This document shows positions 17,132 through 24,374 of a DNA stretch of 64,000 nt, one piece after another (position 1 is the first letter of the stretch; each line of letters begins with the position of its first letter). This stretch comes from an uncultured bacterium (GTDB taxonomy: Bacteria; Cyanobacteriota; Vampirovibrionia; Gastranaerophilales; Gastranaerophilaceae). The position numbers were made by a program, and so were the translations under genes. The notes under the pieces are model-generated. The model did not search any database. It was not told the DNA's origin and saw nothing but the letters and a program-made list of their open reading frames with translations. Location of the stretch: NCBI GenBank assembly GCA_902777385.1, contig CACYTP010000006.1, forward strand, positions 1 to 64,000, in the 5' to 3' direction.

Positions 17132-17833
17132 CTAAACTATATCATAGATATCAATAATTTTCTTAATTCCGTCCCTTGCAACTTCAAAAATCTTTAACAT
17201 TTTTTCATATTCATAAGGTTCATCTTCTGCTGTGGTTTGAAATTCTATAATTTTACCGCTTTTTGTAAGTACAATATTGCTGTCAACCTGAGCGTGAGAA
17301 TCTTCTTCATAATTTAAATCCAAGCGAACTTCTCCGTCGATTATGCCTGCTGAAATTGCGGCTATAGGTTCAATAATAGGATTTTCTTTTAACTTACCTT
17401 CTTTTAGCAATTTTTCTACAGCAATTCTTAATGCTAAAAATCCTCCGCAGATGCTGGCAGTTCTTGTACCGCCGTCAGCCTGAATTACGTCTGCATCAAT
17501 GGTTATTGTTAAATCAGACATTTTGGTAAGGTCAACACATGCTCTTAAACTTCTTCCGATTAATCGTTGTATTTCCTGAGTTCTGCCTGAAACTTTACTT
17601 CTTTCTCTCTGGCATCTTGTATTGGTGGAAGACGGTAGAAGTGAATATTCTGCGGTTAACCAGCCTCTTGTGTCATCTTTATCCATCCATTTTGGTTTGC
17701 CTTCTTCTACGGATGCTGTTGTAATTACTCTGGTATCTCCAAATTCTACAAGTACAGAACCTAAGGCATTTTTGGTAAAGTCTTTAGTAAATTTAATTTG
17801 TCTGAGTTCGTTATTTTGTCTTCCTGTTCTCAT
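17132..17833 (-). CDS. rph: Ribonuclease PH
   Basis: RNase PH trims tRNA 3' ends by phosphorolysis. The N-terminal RTGRQNNELRQIKF, the tRNA/phosphate-binding LPSSTNTRCQRERSKVSGRT and QEIQRLIGRSLRA, and the C-terminal EVRLDLNYEEDSHAQVDSN are diagnostic. The length of 233 aa is normal; the C-terminal extension of some family members is absent. It starts four bases after the Zn-ribbon gene on the same strand. Confidence 0.95.
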   Translation of the reverse strand: MRTGRQNNELRQIKFTKDFTKNALGSVLVEFGDTRVITTASVEEGKPKWMDKDDTRGWLTAEYSLLPSSTNTRCQRERSKVSGRTQEIQRLIGRSLRACVDLTKMSDLTITIDADVIQADGGTRTASICGGFLALRIAVEKLLKEGKLKENPIIEPIAAISAGIIDGEVRLDLNYEEDSHAQVDSNIVLTKSGKIIEFQTTAEDEPYEYEKMLKIFEVARDGIKKIIDIYDIV

Positions 17834-17836
17834 TTT

Positions 17837-18061
17837 TTATTCCTTATAATTATAGTCCCACATATAAATTTGTCCGCAATATCTGCATACAGCATGTTCA
17901 TTCATAAACTGTAAATCCGGAATGAACGTGTAACCGTCTACTGATATTTGTAATTCATTTTTACTGTTATATGTCTGTTCAAAGACTTTTTGACCTTGAT
18001 ATTCAGGTGAGAACATCAGTTCAAATTTATCTATTGATTTGCAGTTTTTACATATAAACAT
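17837..18061 (-). CDS. Small zinc-ribbon protein, 74 aa
   Basis: Two CxxC knuckles (CKNC at residues 4-7, CRYCG near 62) frame a beta-type middle (VDGYTFIPDLQF). A single zinc ribbon is likely. It is sandwiched between a membrane protein gene and rph with gaps of 27 and 3 bases, so it is cotranscribed with rph. Function unknown; an RNA-binding or rRNA-related role is a guess from the neighbour. Confidence 0.7.
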   Translation of the reverse strand: MFICKNCKSIDKFELMFSPEYQGQKVFEQTYNSKNELQISVDGYTFIPDLQFMNEHAVCRYCGQIYMWDYNYKE

Positions 18062-18088
18062 ATATAAACCCTTATATAAAATTTTTTG

Positions 18089-19069
18089 TTATTGTTGTTT
18101 TCTTGCTCTGTTAATAACTTCTGCTGAAACTCTTTTTACGATTCGTTTGCTGCTGCTTTCTTCTTGCATTCCGCTGTTACCGGTTAATGCAATATACCAC
18201 AATGCCCAGGTAATACCTCTCAGCGGCAGACTAAATCCTACCACAAGAAATGCTACAATCTGATAAACAAAGAATGACGCAACTTTTGTAGGTGTAATCA
18301 TATCAAATGACGGATTAATATTTAACATAAAATTGTTAATCGCATCAATTGGAATATATGTAGTTAAAGTACCTTCAAAAAGTGATGCCAGCAAAGGTGT
18401 GATTTTTGTGAAATCAAATATTACGGCAAATCCCTGTACGAATATAACGTGAGTAAATAATCCTATGATTAACATTATCAGTAATGTCCTAAAAGCGTTT
18501 CCTCTGACGATTTGAAAACTTCTTGTAAAACATTCCGAGACAGATTTGTCCGGTTCAAATGAAAATACCTGAAAAATCAGAATGAAGTATATGAAAAATA
18601 TGGCTCCGATAATCCAGAAGAAAGGATTAATTGCAATAAGCCAAAATATTGAATACAAACACCATAATCCGATATATTTAAATACTCTTGAAGTGATTGT
18701 TGCATTATGTGCCGGAAAATCATATATTTTTCTGGTGTTCAGGAAGCTTTCTGTTACGGAATTTATCGCTCCGTATGTTACAAGATAATCCCAGAATGCT
18801 TTTGTAAATATCAATAATCCTGGAACCGTAATCAATATAACAGATAATATAATAGTTGTGTAATCATTGAATATCGGATATTTATCTGCCAGTTCAGGTA
18901 AATATGTTATATACAGTGCTGCCAGACAAAAAATCAACAATAATCCTAAAACTTGTCCTAATACAGGGAACAGCATATATCCGCAGAACTTCAAAAAGTT
19001 TGTGCTGTAAATTCTTATTGCTGCCAGAATTATCCATATAAAATTGTTTTCAACTTTAATCTTTGTCAT
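18089..19069 (-). CDS. Multi-pass membrane protein, 326 aa
   Basis: About six hydrophobic segments are visible. A segment near residues 180-200 (EPDKSVSECFTRSFQIVRG) resembles the conserved S-x-x-xVRG stretch of the membrane domain seen in glycerophosphodiester phosphodiesterases and DUF975-like proteins. No catalytic motif is seen. First gene of the membrane-Zn ribbon-rph unit. The transport or structural role is unknown. Confidence 0.65.
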   Translation of the reverse strand: MTKIKVENNFIWIILAAIRIYSTNFLKFCGYMLFPVLGQVLGLLLIFCLAALYITYLPELADKYPIFNDYTTIILSVILITVPGLLIFTKAFWDYLVTYGAINSVTESFLNTRKIYDFPAHNATITSRVFKYIGLWCLYSIFWLIAINPFFWIIGAIFFIYFILIFQVFSFEPDKSVSECFTRSFQIVRGNAFRTLLIMLIIGLFTHVIFVQGFAVIFDFTKITPLLASLFEGTLTTYIPIDAINNFMLNINPSFDMITPTKVASFFVYQIVAFLVVGFSLPLRGITWALWYIALTGNSGMQEESSSKRIVKRVSAEVINRARKQQ

Positions 19070-19158
19070 AAATTCTCCGAAATCTGTTTGGAATTTTGTG
19101 CTATTATATATAGTATAATTTATATTATTATTTTATTACAAATAAAGTTAAAAAAACA

Positions 19159-19797
19159 ATGACTGATTATAAAGAACTTATAAAGTCTTTTACTAAAGAA
19201 GATTACGAAAATAAAAAAGTAAATTTGCATATTCATACAACATTTTCAGATGGATTATCAACCCCCGAAGATGTTGTAAGACAAGCAAAAAAAGCAGGAT
19301 ACGGTACTATTGCTATATCTGATCATAATACTGTGAATGCTTATATTGAAACAAATTTAAAAAATGAAAAAATGGTTATCCCTGCTGTAGAATTTGATGT
19401 TTGGTGTGGGTATGTATTTCTGCATCTGCTTGCATACGGAATTGATGTAAATAATGAAGATTTAAAACCATTTCTTGCAAAAAATAAAAAAGAAACCGAA
19501 TGGGATATAGTCAGGATTTTTTCAACCAGAAATATAGAAGATTTAATAAAAGCAATACATTCTGCGGGAGGAATTGCAGTATTGGCACATCCGGCATGTT
19601 GTTGGGCTGTAAGTCTGGAAAACTTGGTTGTCCGATTGATTTCTTACGGATTGGACGGAATTGAAGTCTATTATCCTTACAGAAGGCACAGGAGTATAAT
19701 AAAATTTCACTCTGTAAAAAAGGTTGAATGTATTGCAGATAAGTATGGGTTGATAAAAACCGGCGGGACTGATTTCCACGGTGATTTTCTGGATTAA
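19159..19797 (+). CDS. PHP-domain phosphoesterase, 212 aa
   Basis: The polymerase and histidinol phosphatase (PHP) metal-site motifs are present in order: LHIHTTFSDG (residues 24-33), ISDHNTV, an acidic EFDVWCG, AHPACC and GGTDFHG at the C-terminus. Related proteins hydrolyse 3',5'-bisphosphates or short oligoribonucleotides (RNase AM/TrpH type). It is shorter than TrpH (about 280-290 aa) and the middle domain is reduced. Substrate not determined. It has no close SD; the transcript begins in an AT-rich gap. Confidence 0.8.
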   Translation: MTDYKELIKSFTKEDYENKKVNLHIHTTFSDGLSTPEDVVRQAKKAGYGTIAISDHNTVNAYIETNLKNEKMVIPAVEFDVWCGYVFLHLLAYGIDVNNEDLKPFLAKNKKETEWDIVRIFSTRNIEDLIKAIHSAGGIAVLAHPACCWAVSLENLVVRLISYGLDGIEVYYPYRRHRSIIKFHSVKKVECIADKYGLIKTGGTDFHGDFLD

Positions 19798-19865
19798 CAA
19801 TAATTGCCCATAAAATGTCGTATTTATAGAATTGTCATTACTACACTAATTAGAACAAAAACATA

Positions 19866-20004
19866 AAAAAAACCACTCATTACTGAGTGGGTCGTTTTCT
19901 GCATCCTAATGGTCTCTTTTAGTGTTTATTATTTAGGAGTTTATATGTTTTTGGGGTTAATGAATCTATTTATATTTAGTGTTTCGACTACACTTAAATC
20001 TTAC
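19866..20004 (-). ncRNA. Candidate minus-strand small RNA with its own promoter and terminator
   Basis: On the minus strand TTGACA (20039-20034) and AATAAT (20016-20011) are 17 bases apart. About 140 bases on lies the perfect stem CCACTCA/TGAGTGG with a TTAC-type loop, followed by eight U, a strong terminator in this direction only. No good minus-strand frame lies between. The RNA would carry an AC-rich single-stranded part with ACTCCT, complementary to Shine-Dalgarno sites, including that of the plus-strand small frame opposite it. Transcription is not shown. Confidence 0.4.
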
Positions 20005-20052
20005 TCAATTATTATTGCACATAAAAATTTAAATGTCAACAATTTCTTTTAA
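19945..20052 (+). CDS. Possible 35-aa hydrophobic small protein opposite the antisense RNA
   Basis: An ATG at 19945 follows TTAGGAGT with ideal spacing and opens a 35-codon frame with a hydrophobic N-terminal half (MFLGLMNLFIFSVS). The candidate RNA on the other strand covers its ribosome-binding site and start, and that RNA's promoter lies inside this frame, a layout like type I toxin-antitoxin genes. No strong plus-strand promoter was found, so this is a low-confidence call. Confidence 0.25.
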   Translation: MFLGLMNLFIFSVSTTLKSYSIIIAHKNLNVNNFF

Positions 20053-20218
20053 TAAATTTACAAATAAATCCAGAATCCAGATATAGTGTACGATTTACAC
20101 TTTACAAAACTTAACATATAGGTTTCGCCTGCTTAATAAGCATGTAAAATAGGATTAATTTTTTAAATTTTGATTTGTTGTGATAAAGAATTGGGGTTGT
20201 AATAATCAAAATTAATGC
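20053..20218. other. AT-rich intergenic stretch
   Basis: Together with the small RNA/ORF region this makes the gap between the PHP gene and the second prepilin. I see no gene, repeat or convincing hairpin in this part other than the -35 of the next promoter. Confidence 0.5.
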
Positions 20219-20224
20219 TATAAT
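20197..20224 (+). promoter_or_regulatory. Promoter of the second prepilin gene
   Basis: TTGTAA (20197-20202) and a perfect TATAAT (20219-20224) are 16 bases apart. Transcription would begin near 20231. The best start downstream is ATG 20255 with GGAG (20242-20245) nine bases before it. Confidence 0.55.
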
Positions 20225-20258
20225 AATAATATGGAAACTGCGGAGAATATTATTATGA

Positions 20259-21266
20259 TTGGATTTAAACATAGGGGGGGGGGTAAAATCCTCTCTTAGT
20301 AAGGGTTTACGGAGTTTAGTTATATGTCATGCCGAACTCGTTTCAGCATCTAGCCAATGTGATTCTTTAGGTAGTGCATATAGTGAAAGTCGTAATTATG
20401 TAAAGGTGGTTAGATCCCGAAACAGCTCTGCATACAGGCTCGCTCATCCTCACTTCGTTGCGGTGGTTCGCTTTGTAAAGTTCGGGATGACATCAAAGAA
20501 AGCCGCATTTACTCTTGCGGAGGGTGCTACGCACGTAGCTCAGTCTGCAAAGCCTCGTCGTGCCGCCTTTACTCTCGCTGAAGTTCTAATCACCCTCGGA
20601 ATAATCGGGGTAGTGGCGGCTATGACATTACCTGCATTGATGCAAAATTATCAAAAGGCTCAGACTGTATCTCAGCTTAAAAAAAGTTATGCAGTCATTC
20701 AAAATGCAGTTGAATTTATAAGAGCAGATTACGGCGGTTCTGATATGTTAGGTATGCCGTTTGTTCATCAGCAGTTCAATCATCCTCAATATTTTGATCA
20801 AGGTATGTTTGCCGATGAATTGAGTAAACATTTAAATTATGTGGAAAGAGGCAATCATCCTACATATTCTACCGAAATAAAAATGTGCCTGCCGGATGAT
20901 ACTACAAAATATTATAAATATGCTAGTGGTGGCAAGCTAAACTCGTGGAATGTAGTAAATATTTGGTGGATTCTTAATGATGGCAGTTGCCTTGCAATAA
21001 ATAGTCGTGGTGGCTGGACGTGGGATGCAAACACTCATATATTAATATATATAGATATTAACGGTAGTGATAAAAATCCTAATCAGTTAGGAAAAGACAC
21101 ATTTATGTTCGAACTGACTCATAGTGGAAGTGTAATTCCTTACGCCGGGGATCATGGAAATGATTGCTTAAGCAGTGCATCAGGATGGATGGCTTCAGGA
21201 TATGCCTGTGCCAAGAAAATTATTGATGACGGATGGCAAATAAAACACGATTATAAGTGGCAATAA
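20259..21266 (+). CDS. Prepilin-like protein with repeat-derived N-terminus, 335 aa from the TTG
   Basis: The pilin body begins at AAFTLAEVLITLGIIGVVAA (about residues 102-121). It has the C-terminal loop DINGSDKNPNQLGKDTFMF and the end ICAKK-like CAKKIIDDGWQIKHDYKW, as in the 24375 prepilin. The first 100 residues are encoded by interspersed repeats (CHAELVSAS, then RSRNSSAYRLAHPHF and FVKFGMTS) and by an extra copy of the cleavage motif, AAFTLAEGATHVA. The frame opens only with TTG 20259. The better start, ATG 20255 with good SD and promoter, is out of frame because of a run of ten G; nine or twelve G would put it in frame. Alternatively ATG 20488 (MTSKKAAFTL) is the true start. Possibly phase variable. 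Confidence 0.65.
   Translation: MDLNIGGGVKSSLSKGLRSLVICHAELVSASSQCDSLGSAYSESRNYVKVVRSRNSSAYRLAHPHFVAVVRFVKFGMTSKKAAFTLAEGATHVAQSAKPRRAAFTLAEVLITLGIIGVVAAMTLPALMQNYQKAQTVSQLKKSYAVIQNAVEFIRADYGGSDMLGMPFVHQQFNHPQYFDQGMFADELSKHLNYVERGNHPTYSTEIKMCLPDDTTKYYKYASGGKLNSWNVVNIWWILNDGSCLAINSRGGWTWDANTHILIYIDINGSDKNPNQLGKDTFMFELTHSGSVIPYAGDHGNDCLSSASGWMASGYACAKKIIDDGWQIKHDYKWQ
20274..20283. repeat. G10 homopolymer tract at the prepilin start
   Basis: Ten consecutive G in an AT-rich intergenic setting lie six codons after ATG 20255. With ten G the ATG frame stops at TAG 20297-20299. Loss of one G, or gain of two, joins it to the prepilin frame. Such tracts are typical slipped-strand phase-variation sites, but also sites of sequencing error. 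Confidence 0.8.
20326..20492. repeat. MITE/REP-like element inside the prepilin 5' coding region
   Basis: The ends are inverted: GTCATGCCGAAC on the left and GTTCGGGATGAC on the right (12 of 13 matches including the next base). Inner GTTTCAGCATCT and AGATCCCGAAAC form a second imperfect pair. It has no stop codon in the pilin frame and is translated. Confidence 0.65.
20502..20582 (+). repeat. Duplicated prepilin-cleavage coding segment with hairpin between
   Basis: Bases 20502-20522 and 20562-20582 both encode AAFTLAE and differ at only four of 21 positions. Between them lies GCTACGCACGTAGC (20526-20539), a perfect 6-2-6 dyad. The intervening frame reads GATHVAQSAKPRR. Confidence 0.75.
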
Positions 21267-21300
21267 AAAAATAACCTGAGATATTTCTCAGGTTATTTTT
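21267..21300. terminator. Bidirectional intrinsic terminator
   Basis: A 15-bp perfect stem (AAAAATAACCTGAGA with its complement, loop TATT) with T-runs on both strands separates the prepilin gene from the convergent 21300 gene. Confidence 0.9.
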
Positions 21301-21539
21301 TATTTAATTCCGTGAAACATTTTCATGTAATTGCCTTGTGCTGTTTCGTATTTTGAAATATTTTCCGCAATTTTTTCAGGGTTTGTATTTTGTGTAACTT
21401 TTGTTTGATCATAATGTTGAGCGGAAGGATTGGAAACCTGAACCATAGTATTTGCATTTATAGCAGAATCAACAGCACCATATTGTGCTTGAAAATCTGA
21501 GCCTATTTTTGGTTGTATGTTAATTCCGTTTAGTTGCAT
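21300..21539 (-). CDS. Small hypothetical protein, 79 aa
   Basis: Not recognised. The sequence is polar, Gln/Asn/Ala-rich, with no signal peptide, membrane segment or cysteines. It follows the 97-aa gene on the same strand by 27 bases and the pair probably form one transcript ending at the shared terminator. The ATG follows AAGGAAAC. Confidence 0.55.
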   Translation of the reverse strand: MQLNGINIQPKIGSDFQAQYGAVDSAINANTMVQVSNPSAQHYDQTKVTQNTNPEKIAENISKYETAQGNYMKMFHGIK

Positions 21540-21566
21540 TTCTTGTTGTTTCCTTAATTTTTATTT

Positions 21567-21860
21567 CTATCCAAACAGTTCTATTGTTGAACCTTCGCCT
21601 CTTGCGTTATGTGCCATCGTTCCCATCATTGGGTTTGATGTGTAATCCGCATCCGGCGGTGTTAGTCCGTTTAGCCCCGTTACCCTTGTCGGCAGCGTTT
21701 TACAGTTTACATAAGTCGCTATCCTCATTGTACTCTGGGTTTGTACATCTGCATCTATATCCAAACTTCGGGACGAATACATGTTGACTACATCTGTTGG
21801 AAATACCATTCGCATATTTGATACGCCGGAAACTCCGGATATCGGACTATTGCTCGCCAT
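21567..21860 (-). CDS. Small hypothetical protein, 97 aa
   Basis: Not recognised. It is Ser/Thr/Met-rich (MASNSPISGVSGVSNMRM) with a single Cys and no membrane segment. The ATG follows AAGAGAGG. It heads the two-gene unit with the 79-aa protein. The base composition is less AT-rich than its surroundings (for example the stretch encoding RVTGLNGLTPPDADY), hinting at a different origin. Confidence 0.5.
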   Translation of the reverse strand: MASNSPISGVSGVSNMRMVFPTDVVNMYSSRSLDIDADVQTQSTMRIATYVNCKTLPTRVTGLNGLTPPDADYTSNPMMGTMAHNARGEGSTIELFG

Positions 21861-22042
21861 AGTCTTATACCTCTCTTAATTATTTAATATATATATATAA
21901 AGTATATAGCTATAAAAAAATTGCTATTTCTATTTATTGGCTGTTTACAAAAGTTAACATGTCGTAAACCTTTGATTCTATTGATTATAAGTAATATCTT
22001 TACTCAAAAAATTATTCGTGATATAACGTTGTAGTTAATAGT

Positions 22043-22060
22043 TTAGGGGGTCCACCCTTA
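22043..22060 (+). promoter_or_regulatory. Short GC-rich hairpin in the thrS leader
   Basis: AGGG and CCCT pair around GGTCCA about 90 bases upstream of thrS, in an otherwise AT-rich leader. It is too short to be a T-box and no terminator follows. A leader regulatory role is only possible. The rest of the gap 21861-22147 shows nothing else. Confidence 0.25.
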
Positions 22061-22147
22061 GAAGTGTCAGCCGTGTGTTTAGCGGAATTTGTAATAAATG
22101 TTGTATTCAAATATTCTGATGCTTCATAAAGGACAGAAAGAGAAAAT

Positions 22148-23944
22148 ATGGAAAAGAACAATGAAACATTGCGTACGTTGAGACACTCAACTTCACACAT
22201 TATGGCGCAAGCGGTACAAAGCCTGTTTCCGGCAGCAAAGTTAGCTATCGGACCGGCAACTGATGAAGGTTTTTACTACGACTTTGATTTGACGGATGGT
22301 CACGCTTTTACGCAGGAAGACCTTACTAAAATCGAAGAAAAGATGAAGGAAATTATTAAGCAAAATCTTACCTTTGAAAAATATGTTATTCCTGATGTAG
22401 ATGCACAGATTAAAGAATTCAAGGATCAGGGTGAAATTTACAAGGCAGAATTGCTTGAAGAACACAGAAATGATAACCCTACATTGTACTTGACAAAAGA
22501 TAAAGACGGAAATGTTTTATTCAATGACCTGTGTGCAGGCCCTCACATTCCGAATACTTCTTATATAAAAGGTAATGCAATCAAATTGTTGAAAGTTGCA
22601 GGTGCATACTGGAGAGGTAATGAAAAAAATAAGATGCTCCAGAGAATTTATGCGACAGCATATTGGACTAAAGAAGATTTGGCTGCATATTTAACATTCA
22701 TAGAAGAAGCTGAAAAACGTGACCACAGAAAATTGGGTGCAAAACTTGATTTGTTCTCTACTCGTGAAGAGTTAGGTGGCGGATTGGTATTGTGGCATCC
22801 AAATCTTGCGGTAGTCAGAGAAGAAATCGAAAACTACTGGAGAAGTGAACACAGAAAACGTGGTTATGTAACAGTTTATTCACCGCAAATCGCAAAATCA
22901 AAATTGTGGGAAATTTCCGGTCACATGGATCACTACAAAGAAAACATGTTCTTTGTACAAAAAGATGAAGATTCAGATGATCAGTATGTAATAAAACCCA
23001 TGAACTGTCCGTTCCATATTTTGATTTATCAGGCTAACAGACATTCATACCGTTCATTACCGTTAAGAATGGCTGAATTAGGTACTGTATACAGAAAAGA
23101 AAAATCAGGTGCGTTATCAGGTTTGACTCGTGTTCAAGGCTTTACTCAGGACGATGCTCATATCTTCTGTACACCTGAACAATTGGTTGACGAAATTAAT
23201 GCAATTATTGATTTTGTTGCTGATACAATGGCTATTTTCAAGATGGATTTTGAAGTTGAACTTTCTACCCGTCCTGAAAGCTATGTAGGTGAAATCGAAA
23301 ACTGGAACAAAGCAGAAGCCGGTCTTAAAGAAGCAATGGAACGCCGTGGTATGAAATACGATATCAACGAGGGTGACGGTGCATTTTACGGTCCTAAAAT
23401 TGACTTTAAGGTTAAAGATGCAATCGGCAGAACTTGGCAGTGTGCAACAATTCAGTTAGACTTCAATTTGCCTGCAAGATTTGATATCAAATATCAGGAT
23501 AAAGATGGTCAGCTGAAAACTCCTTTGATGCTTCACCGTGTAATTTTCGGTTCAATGGAGAGATTTCACGGAATTCTTATTGAGCATTATGCAGGTGCAT
23601 TCCCTACATGGCTTGCTCCAACTCAGGTGAATATTGTTCCAATCAGTAATGATAAACATACTGATTACGCAGAAACCGTTTACAAAAAAATGCGTGATGC
23701 AGGTATCAGAGCTTCATTGGATGACAGATCCGAAAGTATGAACTATAAAATCAGAGAAAGCTTACAGGATAAGAAAATTCCTTATGTTTGCGTAATCGGT
23801 GATAAGGAAATTGAGTCCGGTTCTGTTGCTGTTCGTGCCAGAGGTATCGGTCAAGTCGGCACTTTCAAGGTTGATGAATTTATTGATATCCTTGAAAAAG
23901 AAATTAAGAGCCGTGCTAACGAATCTTTTGCTAAAAAAGATTAA
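22148..23944 (+). CDS. thrS: Threonyl-tRNA synthetase, TGS-less form, 598 aa
   Basis: ThrRS charges tRNA-Thr. The editing domain begins at once with HSTSH (H13, H17) and carries CAGPHIPNT. The class II catalytic core has the zinc ligands in NCPFHILIYQ, DDAHIFC and LHRVIFGSMERF, and the anticodon domain ends the protein. The N-terminal TGS domain of about 60 residues found in many bacterial ThrRS is absent, with no sign of it upstream. The ATG has AAGGACAGAAAGAG before it. It is monocistronic with its own terminator. Confidence 0.96.
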   Translation: MEKNNETLRTLRHSTSHIMAQAVQSLFPAAKLAIGPATDEGFYYDFDLTDGHAFTQEDLTKIEEKMKEIIKQNLTFEKYVIPDVDAQIKEFKDQGEIYKAELLEEHRNDNPTLYLTKDKDGNVLFNDLCAGPHIPNTSYIKGNAIKLLKVAGAYWRGNEKNKMLQRIYATAYWTKEDLAAYLTFIEEAEKRDHRKLGAKLDLFSTREELGGGLVLWHPNLAVVREEIENYWRSEHRKRGYVTVYSPQIAKSKLWEISGHMDHYKENMFFVQKDEDSDDQYVIKPMNCPFHILIYQANRHSYRSLPLRMAELGTVYRKEKSGALSGLTRVQGFTQDDAHIFCTPEQLVDEINAIIDFVADTMAIFKMDFEVELSTRPESYVGEIENWNKAEAGLKEAMERRGMKYDINEGDGAFYGPKIDFKVKDAIGRTWQCATIQLDFNLPARFDIKYQDKDGQLKTPLMLHRVIFGSMERFHGILIEHYAGAFPTWLAPTQVNIVPISNDKHTDYAETVYKKMRDAGIRASLDDRSESMNYKIRESLQDKKIPYVCVIGDKEIESGSVAVRARGIGQVGTFKVDEFIDILEKEIKSRANESFAKKD

Positions 23945-23972
23945 TAACAGAGAATGCAAAAGTTAAAATTAT

Positions 23973-24004
23973 AAGAGGACAGTTTGTTGCTGTCCTCTTT
24001 TTAT
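23973..24004 (+). terminator. thrS terminator
   Basis: AAGAGGACAG pairs with CTGTCCTCTT around a seven-base loop and is followed by a T-run. Confidence 0.9.
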
Positions 24005-24097
24005 GCCTCAAAGTATATTATTAAGATATGTAAAATATATATTGCGTATATGTTATAAAATTTTTTGTATTGGGCATACATGAAGTATAACCATTTT

Positions 24098-24164
24098 CTT
24101 TATTTTCTCCTACACACTAACCTTTTACACATTGAGATAAGTCACCGAGAGGTGGCTTTTTTTT
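24098..24164 (+). ncRNA. Candidate short RNA with CTCCT motif and terminator
   Basis: A TATAAC (24086-24091) with a weak upstream -35 could start an RNA of about 65 bases. It has a single-stranded CTCCTACACACTAACC part, then the stem GTCACC/GGTGGC and eight T. No protein frame is present. It is only a structural candidate. Confidence 0.3.
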
Positions 24165-24310
24165 AGCGTGAGCAGAGGTATGAGTCCGAAGGACGAAAGT
24201 CGAACAACAATCAACGAAAACGTTGAGTTTTTGTTGTTGTTGCGAGCGGTACCGTTTAATGCGAACGCATGCAGGCCAGCCTGCTCTTACAGATACTTCG
24301 CTCGTATCTA
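24165..24310. repeat. Array of short perfect hairpins, less AT-rich than surroundings
   Basis: Within 146 bases lie GTCC-GAA-GGAC, TCAACG-AAAA-CGTTGA nested in an AACAACA/TGTTGTT pairing, the palindrome CGGTACCG (24247-24254), ATGCG-AA-CGCAT (24259-24270), GCAGG-CCAG-CCTGC (24271-24284) and AGATAC-TTCGCTC-GTATCT (24291-24309). GAGCAG (24170-24175) can pair with CTGCTC (24281-24286) to close most of it. It has no open frame of note. Confidence 0.6.
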
Positions 24311-24330
24311 GTGAAGATTATCGTAAAAAT

Positions 24331-24362
24331 AAAAAGCTCTCTGACATTTGATGCAGAGAGCT
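24331..24362 (-). terminator. Terminator of the third prepilin gene
   Basis: AGCTCTCTG and CAGAGAGCT pair around a ten-base loop, with the T-run on the minus-strand side directly after the 24375 prepilin gene. Confidence 0.85.
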
Positions 24363-24374
24363 ATTGAAAAATAT

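Noticed and set aside
21960-22147. T-box riboswitch upstream of thrS
   Set aside because: The only GGGTGGACC-like text reads on the opposite strand, and there is no specifier loop or antiterminator/terminator pair.
24179-24199. Hammerhead-ribozyme-like core (GAGTCC GAA GGAC GAAA)
   Set aside because: The invariant CUGANGA before stem II is not present and stems I and III with a cleavage site cannot be drawn, so the match is to the stem-loop only.
24165-24310. Integron attC site or CRISPR-type repeat
   Set aside because: The outer boxes do not fit RYYYAAC/GTTRRRY, no integrase is present, and the hairpins differ from each other with no regular spacers.
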